From: Dacryopinax spathularia
Lineage: Eukaryota; Basidiomycota; Dacrymycetes; Dacrymycetales; Dacrymycetaceae
Reading direction: 5' to 3'
NCBI GenBank assembly: GCA_037974965.1
Contig: JBBPFI010000008.1
Span: 248,001 to 312,000, forward strand
DNA length: 64,000 bases
The position numbers and the translations under genes were made by a program. The notes below the pieces were generated by a model, which was not told the origin of the DNA, ran no database searches, and worked only from the letters and a program-made list of their open reading frames with translations. Shown here in pieces: positions 10,759 to 21,680 of the stretch. The stretch's first letter is position 1, and each line of letters opens with the position of its first letter.

Positions 10759-11461
10759 CGGGATTGGAAGCCTACCGGGTTGCAGCTGGAAGTGCGTCAC
10801 AGCCGAAGAGGCTGCATTTTGCGGCTGTTGATATTGGTTCTTTCCTTAACGAAAGTCAAATGCGAAATGGTTCTCGAGAATACGAACGGCAGCGGCATAA
10901 GTACTTTTGCCGCATTGTCTGGTTGATGACATGGAATCGAAGGATCGTTGCTACTTGACAGTCACGGATGGACGGGGAGGATGTCCGCGGGGTCTTTACT
11001 TGCACGTGAAACGCGTCCTGCGCGACGCGCCGTTTTTTGCGGTTCCCCATTCCGTTTGCCAAATGGCGGGCCATCAGACCTCATTGAGAAACGGGATTCA
11101 ATTCTTCGCGAATACGGTAACTTCGATCCCCAAGAACCTGAAATAGGCTGTCGAGGAAGAAACGCGTTTGATGACCGTTCTGATACGCCAGGCTGATGCT
11201 TGTACCTGGGCCCGGCAAGGACGCATGAAACCACCGCTGAATGACGGCATCGGACGGCCATGCCGCTCTCGCATGCTGGGCACGAGCCTTTCATCCAGAT
11301 CAACCAGATCATAATCCACCGGTACCGTCAGGATGAAGATCTTACACCCCGGCCCGCGGAGTGCGGTATAAAACGCGCACAAAGGCAGCCGAGGCACGGC
11401 TTTCGAACAGGCATCCCAGCCCTGTGCAAGACTGCCTCTCCCTTCTACTTGACCCTTGACT
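10759..11461. other. Spacer between the secreted protein and OLE1
   Basis: This 700-base stretch holds the 3' flank of the secreted-protein gene and the promoter of the desaturase. A pyrimidine-rich run just before 11450 is typical of a leader. No gene or RNA is evident. Confidence 0.35.
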
Positions 11462-13394
11462 ATGGACCGGTCGTCCGTGACAGGAGTCATAAATACACCT
11501 ACGATGCTCGACATGAAGGCGCCGGCTCGCCTAACTCGTCAAACGGCGAAGCGCGAGATATGGTGGTCGAATGCGATCTTCTTTGTTGGAATGCATCTGG
11601 TTGCCTTGGTGGGTGCCCTCTGGCTATCGCCTTGGGGCACTTTGAGGCGGCCTACTATGTATTTGTGCATCTGCAGCTGGCAGATGGCGTCGTTCGGGAT
11701 CACCATTGGTTATCACCGGTGCGTGTCATGATGTCAATCATGAAGTCCGTTGACCTGACGTTCCTTTCAGGCTTTGGTCACACAAGGGTTTCACCGCTCG
11801 GCTGCCTCTTCGCATCGTGCTTGCGATTATGGGTGGACTTGGGTTCCAGGGCTCTATCAAAGTACGTCGCGGTTATTTCTCGCCAGATACCATGTTGGAC
11901 TGACCTACAACCAGTGGTGGGTGCTGAGACATCGGCTTCACCATCGCTTTACCGATGATCCGGTACACGACCCGTATTCGGCCACCCACGGCCTTCTCTA
12001 CTCGCACATGGGATGGATTTTCTGGAAGCCGCGGTACGAGAGGTTGGCATTGATCGACAAACGCGATTTGGAGCGTGATCCAGGTGCGCACCCACCATCG
12101 ATCAACGGGTATCGCAAGCTGACCCAGCCCGTAGTCGTGCAGTTTCAACACCGTCATTACAGTGCGCTCTGCTGAGTACTTACATCTATGCTTTGGCCTG
12201 ACATTCATCCAGTTCCTATTGCGTTATTTTTCGGTCTACTCTGCCCCACCGTAATTGCTGCAGCATGGGGCGATTCGCTGGGTGGATTCATCTGGGGCGG
12301 CGTTATTGCACGGCTGCTTAGTACGTCAACCGGCTCAGTCGCGGGTATCGAAACTTAACGTGCGAACAGTCTGGCACTGCACATTCATGATCAATTCGTA
12401 TGAATCCTTACTGCCAAGTGGGCACAGACTGAGTCTTGAGTTAGGCTGGCTCATTGGGAAGGTCTGCAATTGTATTCGAAGGATATATCGGCTCGAGGCG
12501 ACTTTGTGCGCATCACGTTCGTTTGTTGGGCCGCCTGACTCACCGTTGCCAGATTCTTGCCATGTTGACCTCCGGGGAAGGCAACCACAATTTTGTGAGT
12601 AATGGCTCGTTACGTTGGGTGCAAATTACTCAACGCTTTCCAGCACGTATGCAGTTAGCTTCTAACGATTGCCGGCTCATGCTAACATTCCCTAGCACGC
12701 ATTTCCGCAAGACTTCCGGAATGGGTAAGCGACATCGTATTCCCTTACCATGCGATTGCCTAATATGTACCGTGCTACACAGACCCCACCCGCTTGATTG
12801 GGATCCTACGAAGTGGATTATTTGGTTGCTCCACAAATATACCCCTTTGGTTCCCCAGATTCGGGTAACTTCCGAACCCGATATTCTGAAGGCTCGCATC
12901 CGAGTTCTGGAGGAAGAAGCCGAATCAGCTGGTATCCCCTCGAAGAAGACAGAGCTCAAGGAGAAAGCTGCCAAACTCCGCACTTTGGTTCCATCAGAGA
13001 GCTGGGCTGTACCAGAAAGCCAGCTAGAGACGTGGGAGCGGAAACAGCTGGAAGGCTACATACGGAACGGCAGCAAGAAGGTGCTCCTCATCGACGGATG
13101 GATTGTCGATGTGACTTCTTATATGAAAGACCATGTGGGAGATCTCCTGCTTCTCTCTAGAAGGTTTACTGAGCAAAAGTACAGCCGGGTGGAGCTAGTA
13201 TCATGATGAAATACTCCCCTCTTGCCCCGTCCACGGAATATGTCGACGACTCGGGTGTCGATATCGGCACCTCGGAATATGGCACTGCACCCTTGCGGGA
13301 TGCCTCGGCCGCCTTTCACGGCGGCCTGAACAATCATTCCTCAGCGGCAGTGGATAAGCTGAGGATGTTGAGGATCGCTCGCCTGGCTGCTTGA
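11462..13394 (+). CDS. OLE1: Delta-9 fatty acyl-CoA desaturase with cytochrome b5 domain, 458 aa
   Basis: An integral ER enzyme that introduces the cis-9 double bond into palmitoyl- and stearoyl-CoA using electrons from its own cytochrome b5. Twelve exons: 11462-11718, 11771-11861, 11915-12083, 12135-12161, 12213-12320, 12370-12397, 12445-12505, 12553-12594, 12644-12646, 12696-12724, 12783-13134 and 13185-13394. The three di-iron histidine boxes are HRLWSH (residues 85-90), HRLHH (122-126) and HNFHH (259-263). The last is complete only if the 3-nt exon CAC at 12644-12646 is used; skipping it gives HNFHA. Hydrophobic helices lie before box 1 and between boxes 2 and 3. The b5 domain has DVTSYMKDHPGG (heme His389, its PGG created by the last splice) and FHGGLNNHS, with an extra loop of about 25 residues between them. 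Length is a little below yeast Ole1 (510). The ATG at 11462 is the first in frame after a stop. Confidence 0.88.
12644..12646 (+). other. Candidate 3-nt micro-exon (one histidine codon) in OLE1
   Basis: The bases CAC are preceded by an acceptor (CTTTCCAG, closing a GTGAGT intron at 12595-12643) and followed by a donor (GTATGC, opening an intron at 12647-12695 that ends CCCTAG and contains CTAAC boxes). Both introns are 49 nt, the size of their neighbours. Read as one intron, the gap is 101 nt and the conserved HxxHH box loses one His. Including the micro-exon restores it. Confidence 0.65.
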
Positions 13395-13610
13395 TTGCCG
13401 TATTATTCGTGTCTCCAGAGGGGCTCCTCATCTTTTATCTTGTTTATTGCTACCTATGTCTGCTGATGAGATTGTGATGTCTACGCAAAGATTAGCCCTC
13501 CTTAGAGTAATGGTACATGTTGTCCCATAGGTCCTTCGCGCCACGGTTCTGGCGCTAGAACTGGTAAAGAATGAGGCATGACAAGGTACATTGGGAGTGG
13601 AGTGAGCATT

Positions 13611-13625
13611 CACGTGTTGACGCGT
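13611..13625. promoter_or_regulatory. CACGTG and ACGCGT boxes before SMC4
   Basis: A CACGTG E-box at 13611-13616 is followed at 13620-13625 by ACGCGT, the MluI cell-cycle box bound by MBF in other fungi, 37 bases before the SMC4 start. S-phase or G1/S expression of SMC4 would fit, but function is inferred from motif and position only. Confidence 0.35.
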
Positions 13626-13661
13626 CACGGGAGCAGACGGTGAGCGCGTCGACGCGACTTT

Positions 13662-16600
13662 ATGTCGCGCCCTGAAAGCGACCAGGCATACAGCCCACTC
13701 ACACCAAACACGATGCCACCACGGCGCTCGACTAGGTCAGTTAGCAGCACGACAGCGCCGGCGCCGAAGTCTTCATCTGCTCCTGCGTCTCGATCTCGGC
13801 GCTCCGTCACCGTGAAGGAAGTCGAATCAAAGCGGCAGGTCAAGGTGGAGTATGAAGAGGATGAGGAGGACTCTGATGCGGACACGGCTCAACCCGCCAC
13901 CAAGGCGCGTGGGTCGACAAACGCTAAGTCTGGTACTACAGCAACAAGCCAAACGCGGTCGCCTGGAAGTTCTGCGAGCGAGCAAAGCCCAAAGGCGCAG
14001 TTAACGGCTAAGAAGGGTCGTTCAACCTCCACGTCTCGTCGAGCACCCGTCAAAAGCGAGAGCGCTCAGCAGAAAAAAGAAGAAGAGGAGGATGTTGAGG
14101 AGGAGATTGGGGCTACTCCGGCTCCAGAGGACGAGGATGATGATGACGAAGGGACTGTCACGCGGCCCACTCGCAAGGTCCAACGTGCACCAAAGAGTCG
14201 CAATTCCTCGCCCACCGATGACGATGATTCACCTCCAGCCACAAAGCGAGTATCTCAACCCAAACCGAGTGGTTCACGAACCAAGGCGAATGCAGTTGTG
14301 GACTCCGAAGACGATGTTGACGAGGAGATGGAAGGACCTGGAGATCGGGAGGCTACACCGGTGTCTAATCGCCCTATTCCGTCAGGCAGGGCGTCGAACA
14401 AAGCGGAGACTTCTTCAGAGGAAGAAGACGATGAGGAGCAGGACCTCTTGGCTGCGACCGCTGCGATGGCGACCCCAGCGAGATTGAACCGCGTGCCCCC
14501 TACTCCAGCTGCGATGCTCTCTACTCTTCGCGAAAAGAACGCTCACGCCGCTCTGCAAGAACCGGTGCAGACAGGTCCCAAATCCCGTCTCGTGATTCAC
14601 AAGATGGTCCTCATCAACTTTAAGTCGTACGCTGGTCGCCAAGAAATTGGCCCCTTCCACAAGTCGTTCTCGTCTATCGTTGGCCCGAACGGCTCGGGAA
14701 AGTCGAATACTATCGACGCTCTTCTTTTCGTTTTCGGTTATCGCGCGGCCAAGATGAGGCAGGGCAAGCTATCGGAGCTAATTCACAACTCCGCCGACTA
14801 TCCGAACCTAGATTACTGTTCAGTTGAAGTCCATTTCCGAGATATCATCGATTTGGTATGTACCTCTTAGATCGATTACAGCTCATCCCTGATGATACCC
14901 GCCAGCCCGGGCCGGATGCCTTTGAGGTCGTGCCGAACTCCGATCTTGTCGTCGCGCGAAAGGCGTTCAAGTCCAATTCCTCCTCGTATACTATCAATGA
15001 TCGCGCCTCAAACTTCACGGAGGTCACCACATTATTGAAAGGCCGCGGCATCGACTTGGACCACAAACGTTTCTTGATCTTGCAGGTTCGTGCATCATTG
15101 GTCAGACAGAACTGCTGTTTACCTGTGTTCAGGGCGAGGTGGAGTCCATCGCGCAGATGAAGCCTAAGGCCCCGAGCGAGCACGAAGACGGCTTACTCGA
15201 GTACCTTGAGGACATCATCGGCACTGCGAGGTACAAGCAGCCGATCGAGGAGTCACTAGCAGAGGTAGACAGGCTAAATGAGGAAAGGGCGGACAAGTTG
15301 AATCGCTTGCGTATCGTCGAGCGGGAGAAGGCTAGTCTTGAGGTAAGGGCAATTTATCCATGCATCGCTTTCAGCTCTCACTAATTCGCGTCCCGTAGGA
15401 AAAAAAGAGAGAAGCTGAGGCATACCTCAAGGATCAGAACGAGTTGACCCATGCCCAAGCGCTCTTGTGGCAGTACTATATGTGGCAGCTTCGTGCCAAT
15501 ATGGATATAACCGGCAAGAACATCGTGAGTATTATTTCTCATCGTATGCAGTTGCGGGGGCTAATGCATGATCAGTCTCTCCTGGAGAGAAAGCTCAAGG
15601 ACGAGACTGAGCGCCACCAGGAACAGATCAAGGATGCTGAAGAGCTTCAAACAGCTTATGACGAACAAGTCAAGGCGTTCGAAGATGTTAAGAAGGAAAC
15701 GGACAAGCTCGTGAACGAGCTCGGCAAGCACGAAAAGCAGGAGATCCAGTTCCAGGAGAAGAAGAAGCATCTGACTACGAAGGCAAAGAAGCTTAGCAAA
15801 ACCCTAGCAGAGGTGAGTATGGTTGCGACACACTTGTTCCCAGCCTGACATCGCACATAGGACAAGGCCGCGAAGTCAGCTGCTGAGGCTCTTGCCCGTG
15901 ACAAGGATGACGAGATCAAGAGCGCCCGGAAAGAGCTGGAAGAGCAGGAGAGCGCTCTCATCAAGGAGGAAAGCGAGTTGGAGAACATTGTCGAGAGTTT
16001 AAGGGGGAAGACCGAGGTCTTCAATGTTCAGATACAGACAAAGCAGAAAGAGCTGGAACCTTGGATGACGCAAGTTCGGCAGATTCAGTCTGACATCGAC
16101 GTTGCCACCAACGAAAAGCAACTACTGGAAGACAAAGCTGCATCGGTTGGCAAAGGTGTCGATCAAGCGGTTGCGGCAGTGGAGTTGATCAAGCAAGAAT
16201 TGGGGGCTAAGAAGGATGAGCTGAAAGCCTTGACGGGCGAGAAGAAGGGCCTGGAGCGTCAAGCTGGAGAGGGTAGAGAGAAGCTTCGTGTATGTGCCGA
16301 CTTGTCCCAACAGCGCTTTTGGCTGAACATCTTCTAGACGATGCAGGAAGAGGTCGATAAGCTGAAGACCAAGGCAAAGACCCTGCGAGAGCGATCTGAT
16401 GAGGCGAGGGCATCCCTATCAGCCAATCGTTCGGAAGATGCCGTGTTGGAGAGCTTGACCAAGCTTCGGGACACGGGCCGTATCAGAGGCTTCCACGTAA
16501 GACATGAACTTGCAGTTAAGGCCGCGTTATTAACAATACCATCAGGGTCGCTTAGGCAACCTGGGTACCATTCCCGATAAATACGACGTTGCCGTCTCAA

Positions 16601-18990
16601 CAGCTTGCACCTCCCTGAATAATCTTGTCGTTGATACGGTCGAGCAAGGCCAGGCTTGCATCGACTACCTGCGGAAGCACAACATTGGTCGAGCTTCCAT
16701 TATCGTCCTTGAGAAACTACCTGCTCGGAATCTGGATAAGATCGACACACCCGAAGGCGTCCCCCGTCTATTCGATCTCATCACTCCGAAAGATCCCAAG
16801 TTTGCGCCGGCTTTCTATAAGGGCTTGTTCAATACGCTGGTGGCCGACACTCTTGAGCAGGCAAACCGCATCGCCTTCGGCGCCAAGCGTTGGCGTGTGG
16901 TGACACTAGCTGGCCAATTGATCGATACGTCTGGAACGATGTCTGGAGGCGGCAACCGCGTTGCAAAGGGTGGCATGAGTTCCAAGTTCGCGGCAGATCG
17001 GGTAGAACCCAGCGTGGTAGCCCGTTACGAAAAGGAAACGCTGGATGCAGAAGACAAGGCCAAACACCTTCACACGGACCTTCGACAAGCAGAGCTTCAG
17101 CTGGAAGCGATCGAGAAGAAGATCCCGCAGGTGGATATGGCGATGTCGAAAGTGCAGCTTGACATCCGAGGGCTTGAGGCGAGACTAGACGAGGCAGAAA
17201 AACGGGCCAAGGATCTTGAGTATGGCCGAATACTTCCTTTCCGCGATCTTTGCTCACAGGATTTAGATCGCAAAATAAGCCTGATGCCAACGACGCTAAG
17301 CGAGTCAAAGTCCTCGAATCCGAGATCGCTTCACATACGAAGGAGCTAGACAAAGTAAAGAAGCAGTCAGATGCTATCGAATCTCAAATTCGAGACTTGC
17401 AGGAGAAAATCCTTGAAGTCGGTGGAGTTCGATTGCGGTCTCAGCAGTCCAAGGTCGACGGCATAAAGCAGCTGATTGAGCTTGCCAACGAACGTATGAA
17501 CAAAGCCGAGGTCACACAGGCTAAGGCTGGTAAGGATGTTGCAAGGCTATCGAAGTCCATAGAGACGCACACGAAGCAGCTGGAGGAAGTCCAAGCGGAG
17601 GTGGAAGTTCTTGAAGCCGACTATGCGACATCTGCGGCGGACCTGCAGGTCATCCGTGAGAACGTAGCCAATGCCGAAGCTGCCTTGGAGACAGCCAAGG
17701 ATCAGCTCGAGGACATGAAAGCGGAGCTGGACGAGAAGACTGCTTTCATCAAACAGTTCCGAGCTCTTGAGGTACTGCCAAGCTCGTCTCATACAGACCA
17801 TGTGCTAACTTCGTGTAGATGGAACTAAAGCAGAAGCTCGAAGAGGCTGGAAAGTCCATGGAGGACTCGAAGCGTAAACTCGAGCACTGGAAAGCCAAAC
17901 ACGACGAGCTCCGGCTTGAATACGTGGAGTACGTTCTCATCAAGCAGGTGTGCGCTCGTTTGCTAACATGCCCGCAGTGATGATGAGGAGGAAGAGGAAC
18001 CGCACGCAGACACAAAGGAGACGCAAGACTCCAAGACGTCGGAGGAGGCCGCTGGTGACGCGAAACAAGCCGAAGGTGATGATGAGGAAAAGCCCGTAGC
18101 GGATTCCCCACCCACCAGCAAGGCCAAGGAAAAGCGACACGCGAAGGATGAGATTCCAATCTACACAGACGACGAACTGGAGGGGCTGAACCGCGATCAG
18201 CTGGTTGGTCAAGTTTCACTTCTCGAAGGTGAGAGAGACTGGTCAAGCATGTCGATGCCTGCTAAAGAGTAGCAGAACGAGTGCAGAATCCGCCGAATAT
18301 GAGCGTGCTGGTCGAGTACCGCAAGCGCGAGGCGAATTTCCTTGAACGCGCTCAAGATCTTGAACGTGTTACTGCCCTGCGGGATGCTGAAAAGCGACGG
18401 CACGACGAGCTTCGGAAGACCCGTCTAGAAGAGTTCATGAGCGGCTTCAGTATTATCACCTCGAAGTTGAAGGAGATGTACCAGGTTCGTCACCGATATC
18501 GTATTCTGCGACCGCCCTAATTCTTCGTTAGATGATAACTCTGGGCGGAAATGCCGAACTTGAACTCGTCGACAGCATGGACCCCTTCTCGGAAGGCATC
18601 AACTTCAGCGTCATGCCTCCCAAAAAGAGCTGGAAGAACATCTCCAACCTTTCTGGAGGCGAAAAGACGCTCAGCTCGCTCGCACTCGTGTTTGCACTGC
18701 ACGTCTTCAAGCCCACGCCTCTGTACTTTATGGACGAGATCGACGCGGCTTTGGATTTCCGAAACGTCTCCATTATAGCCAACTATATCAAGGATCGCAC
18801 GAAGAATGCGCAGTTTATCATCATTTCCCTGCGCAACGATATGTTCGAGCTTAGCCATCGGCTGATCGGCATCTATAAGACTGGTAACGCCACGAGTGAG
18901 TACCCTTTCCCAATCCCCCGTAGGCCGCAGCTAATGCAGGCTCCAGAGAGCATTGCTATCAACAACCACGCACTGGCTGTGGCGGCATGA
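13662..18990 (+). CDS. SMC4: Condensin subunit SMC4, 1564 aa
   Basis: Core ATPase of condensin, partner of SMC2 in mitotic chromosome compaction. Fourteen exons: 13662-14855, 14906-15085, 15133-15342, 15399-15524, 15576-15812, 15861-16289, 16338-16496, 16546-17219, 17267-17771, 17819-17928, 17978-18228, 18273-18484, 18532-18895 and 18947-18990; introns are 44-56 nt. After a 300-residue charged tail come Walker A (GPNGSGKS, 341-348), a long coiled coil, the hinge (from about 830 to 1010, with GRLGNLG and LIDTSGTMSGG), the return coiled coil broken by an acidic loop near DDDEEEE, the ABC signature LSGGEK (1469-1474) and Walker B (FMDEID, D1497/E1498). SVEVHFRDIIDL and the hinge match SMC4 rather than the other SMCs. 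An alternative start, MPPRRSTRS at 13713, looks equally good. All ATPase motifs are intact. Confidence 0.93.
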
Positions 18991-19262
18991 TTCTCTATCT
19001 GTACTTACCCTTGCGTGTACTTGTATCTAGTTCTTATCATATATCTGTTCCCTGGCCCTTGCCCTCGCCAGCCCCACTTACCCTTCATTGGCGGGAGACG
19101 CGCGAATCGTGTAGCCCGGCTCAATCATGCCTACGGAGTCGGTTGGAAAAAAACAGGATGCGCGTCGATAATCGAACTAGCAAGAGGCCTGCTACCCCGA
19201 ATGCAAAGGCACAAAGAGTGCGGACCAGTCACTAAAAATGAACGCAAAAGATATTCGCGTTT
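18991..19262. other. Short spacer between SMC4 and the tRNA gene
   Basis: Holds the 3' end of SMC4 and, on the minus strand, the run-off region of the tRNA with short T-runs (around 19236 and 19246 as A-runs on the plus strand) that could stop RNA polymerase III. Confidence 0.4.
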
Positions 19263-19354
19263 GGGCCTGACCGGGAATTGAACCCGGGACCTCGCCCATA
19301 TTGCCAACATGTGCTGGACCCTAAGGGCGAATCATACTACTAGACCATCAGGCC
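19263..19354 (-). tRNA. tRNA-Pro (anticodon AGG) with a 20-nt intron
   Basis: On the minus strand the 7-bp acceptor stem GGCCTGA/TCAGGCC closes perfectly, with discriminator base C. The D arm reads TGGTCTAGTAGTA, the anticodon stem is CGCCC/GGGCG with loop TTAGGGT, and the T arm is CCGGGTTCAATTCCCGG, a perfect B box. The anticodon AGG reads proline CCU codons. Twenty extra bases lie between positions 37 and 38, the standard place for a nuclear tRNA intron, and their removal leaves 72 nt. Short T-runs follow downstream on the same strand. Everything needed for a working gene is present. Confidence 0.92.
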
Positions 19355-21680
19355 GCGGATGAAAGCATCGCCCCATGTTTGCTACTAGTACCCAAAACCC
19401 GACCTTTGCAAGTGGTCACCGCACTTGTGGGAGGATGGTAATCGCTTGTTGTCGCTCGGAGGTGGTCGCGAGGGTTGACCTTATTACAAATCGAATTCTG
19501 GCAACTTTTATTACAAACCGTACCTTCTAGGGCCGCGCAAATGACTTGCTCTCCTCTCTGTTAGCGGACCAGCCGTGCCAGATCTCACCGGATGGACTCG
19601 AGCCTCCTGGAAGAACGTTCACCCCAGCCACCTCTTGGAAACGACTGTATACCCTCAACACTAGACCCCTGCCACATGAACCCTGCGTCCTTTGTTCTCC
19701 TTTACTTTCAATGGCGATCTCGAGAACCGCACGACGTCATATGGCCATCCATTGCGACCATCCGAGTTTCGGAAGAGCAAAACGTAGTTTGACGTGTTCG
19801 GACCGGTCAGGTCTCAACGAAGCTGGCCAAGTGCTGCCAGTTTTTGGTACAACTCATCGCGTCCGACTGCCACGGCTTTCGAGTCGTTCGTGGCGGAGCG
19901 TTGGCATATAGGAGTTACGGAGCCTTGGGGTCCCTTCTCTGCCTGTTGTGGTGGAGGTGCCCTTCGACGTCAGATCGCGGGTGCAAGGACGACGCCAAGC
20001 CCGTTGTCTGTCCTCCTCCGCACCGGAGCTGTCATAACGGTGTCAAAGCCTGAAACCGGGAACGACCGATATCTGTTGCCCTAACAGTAATTACTAGCTT
20101 GAGGGTATTGTCCTGCGGTATGACAGCATACAGGGGGACTCATTAATAAAAGAAAAGGTATGCTGGGCTGGCGGGTCTGGAGCGGAATACATTTCCCAGG
20201 GTATTTCCCAGGCCAAGGGAAAAGCGATCCTGACAGCCCGTAATCAAGACGACGATGTCTTGTCTCTCCTCGATCATTATCATCATCATCTCTTGCGCCG
20301 AAAATGATCGATCACCACGCCCGATCGTCCCGACCCTCTTCCGTAGGAAGCTTCGGCCGAATTCCTGTTCTTCCCGCCTCTTCCTGAGAGCGTGGGATTC
20401 CCTCGGAAGAAGAAAGAACGAAGAGGCATTTTCAGCAGGAAGGAAGCGCGGATATGGAAATGACAAGGGCGAGGCGGTGCTCCTTCTCTTTCCGATCTTT
20501 GATGATGATCGAGCGAGTCTCCTTTTTTTGACATCAACGGTCCGAGATGTCAAGTTTGCGATGTCAAGTTTGCGATGTCAAGCATCGAGGGCTGCGGGAA
20601 GGAAGTTGCGAACCCAATATCCGCAGGCTGTTAGCTGGCAACATGAATGGTCCTTCGAATCTGCATCAGAGCGCAGGACTACGTGATGAATTGAAAGCGT
20701 GGCTCCTGTTTTTTTTTGTTATAGAACGTTTGCTCGGCGCCATCGAAGAAGCCCGATGCAGTACCGCCGGTCACCATCACCAGGGAGCGAGCACAGAGTG
20801 AAATAATATGTGAAATATATTTCTCACGCAGGGCATCTCGCATCTGCACCGTCTGCCATTTTCGATCTTCCCGAGTGTCCGTCTCATCCCCATCTTTGCA
20901 GTATTTCACCGAGAAATAGCGATGGATCAATGCGGTGCTCTTGTTCGACCCGCGCGGGAAGTGGCGCGAAGGCAGGAAGGGCGGAATATGCCGAGCAAGC
21001 ACCTTTCCTTTGCCGGTGGGATAAAGGGCTAAAGTGCGCGTGGACGGTTTTGGAGCGGGAGCATTGACGGCCGAGTTCCTCCTTTGGGTGCAAACACGTC
21101 CGCTCAGGTGCTAAGCAGAGAGGGGCGATTGTGGGACGAAACGAGACATGGACGACCGGCAGGGGCGTGGTAGGGAGGGAGGGAGACACAGCGAGAAGGG
21201 GAAGAGGTGAGACCGTGAGCATGAGATTGCCGCGGGTCTCACAATTCGATGAGATTCTGGGCCAGCCCACCTCCGCCGCCGGTTAACCGCTCTGGAAAGA
21301 GCGGAGGTCGTCCCTGGGACCAGGCAAGGATAGGCAGTTGCCACATACAGGCATATACCGCTCGCTCATCCACCGTATTATTCCCTTCATTTCCTCTTCT
21401 TCGGTACCCTCCATACTCCTATCCTACCTTCTTTGTTCTCTACCCAGAGCTTATAAGCTGTTCGTTGCTGCGTTGCGCAACCGTTGTGAACGTCACGCGC
21501 CCCGGGTCAACCGTACGCCCTACGCAGCCCAGAACAGAACCCCTGCTCGGCCCGGTCGTACCAAGCACGTCTACCGTACACATCCGGGACATCGCCCAGC
21601 AACGGTCGTGCGAGCAGAAACGCAGCACTTGATCAGTCTCTTCCCTCGACGACCACCACTCTCAGACCGCAGACGCGAGC
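19355..21680. other. 2.3-kb spacer before the CHAT gene
   Basis: No supported gene. Overlapping frames on both strands at 20143-20686 and 21249-21895 have no domain, are Arg/Ser-rich, and look random. A small tandem repeat lies at 20546-20582. The last 300 bases are C-rich with few purine runs, as expected of a promoter and leader for the TPR-CHAT gene. Confidence 0.35.
20546..20582. repeat. 14-bp tandem repeat, about 2.6 copies
   Basis: GATGTCAAGTTTGC is repeated twice and followed by GATGTCAAG. It is intergenic and of unknown meaning. Confidence 0.7.

Noticed and set aside
11260-11958. A 232-codon plus-strand frame over the start of OLE1
   Set aside because: It runs through the first three OLE1 exons and introns in another frame and has no features of its own.
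13135-13184. Apparent loss of the heme-binding HPGG motif in the OLE1 cytochrome b5 domain (read-through gives DHVGDLL)
   Set aside because: Splicing a 50-nt GTGGGA...TACAG intron restores DHPGGAS and the rest of the domain in phase, so the motif is intact.
17220-17266. Possible frame break in the SMC4 coiled coil
   Set aside because: Using the acceptor GATTTAG at 17266 instead of the nearer CACAG keeps phase and conserved sequence, so there is no break.
20143-20686. Overlapping frames on both strands in the spacer before the CHAT gene
   Set aside because: Neither has a motif, good start context or splice structure, and the two exclude each other. They fit chance in a spacer.
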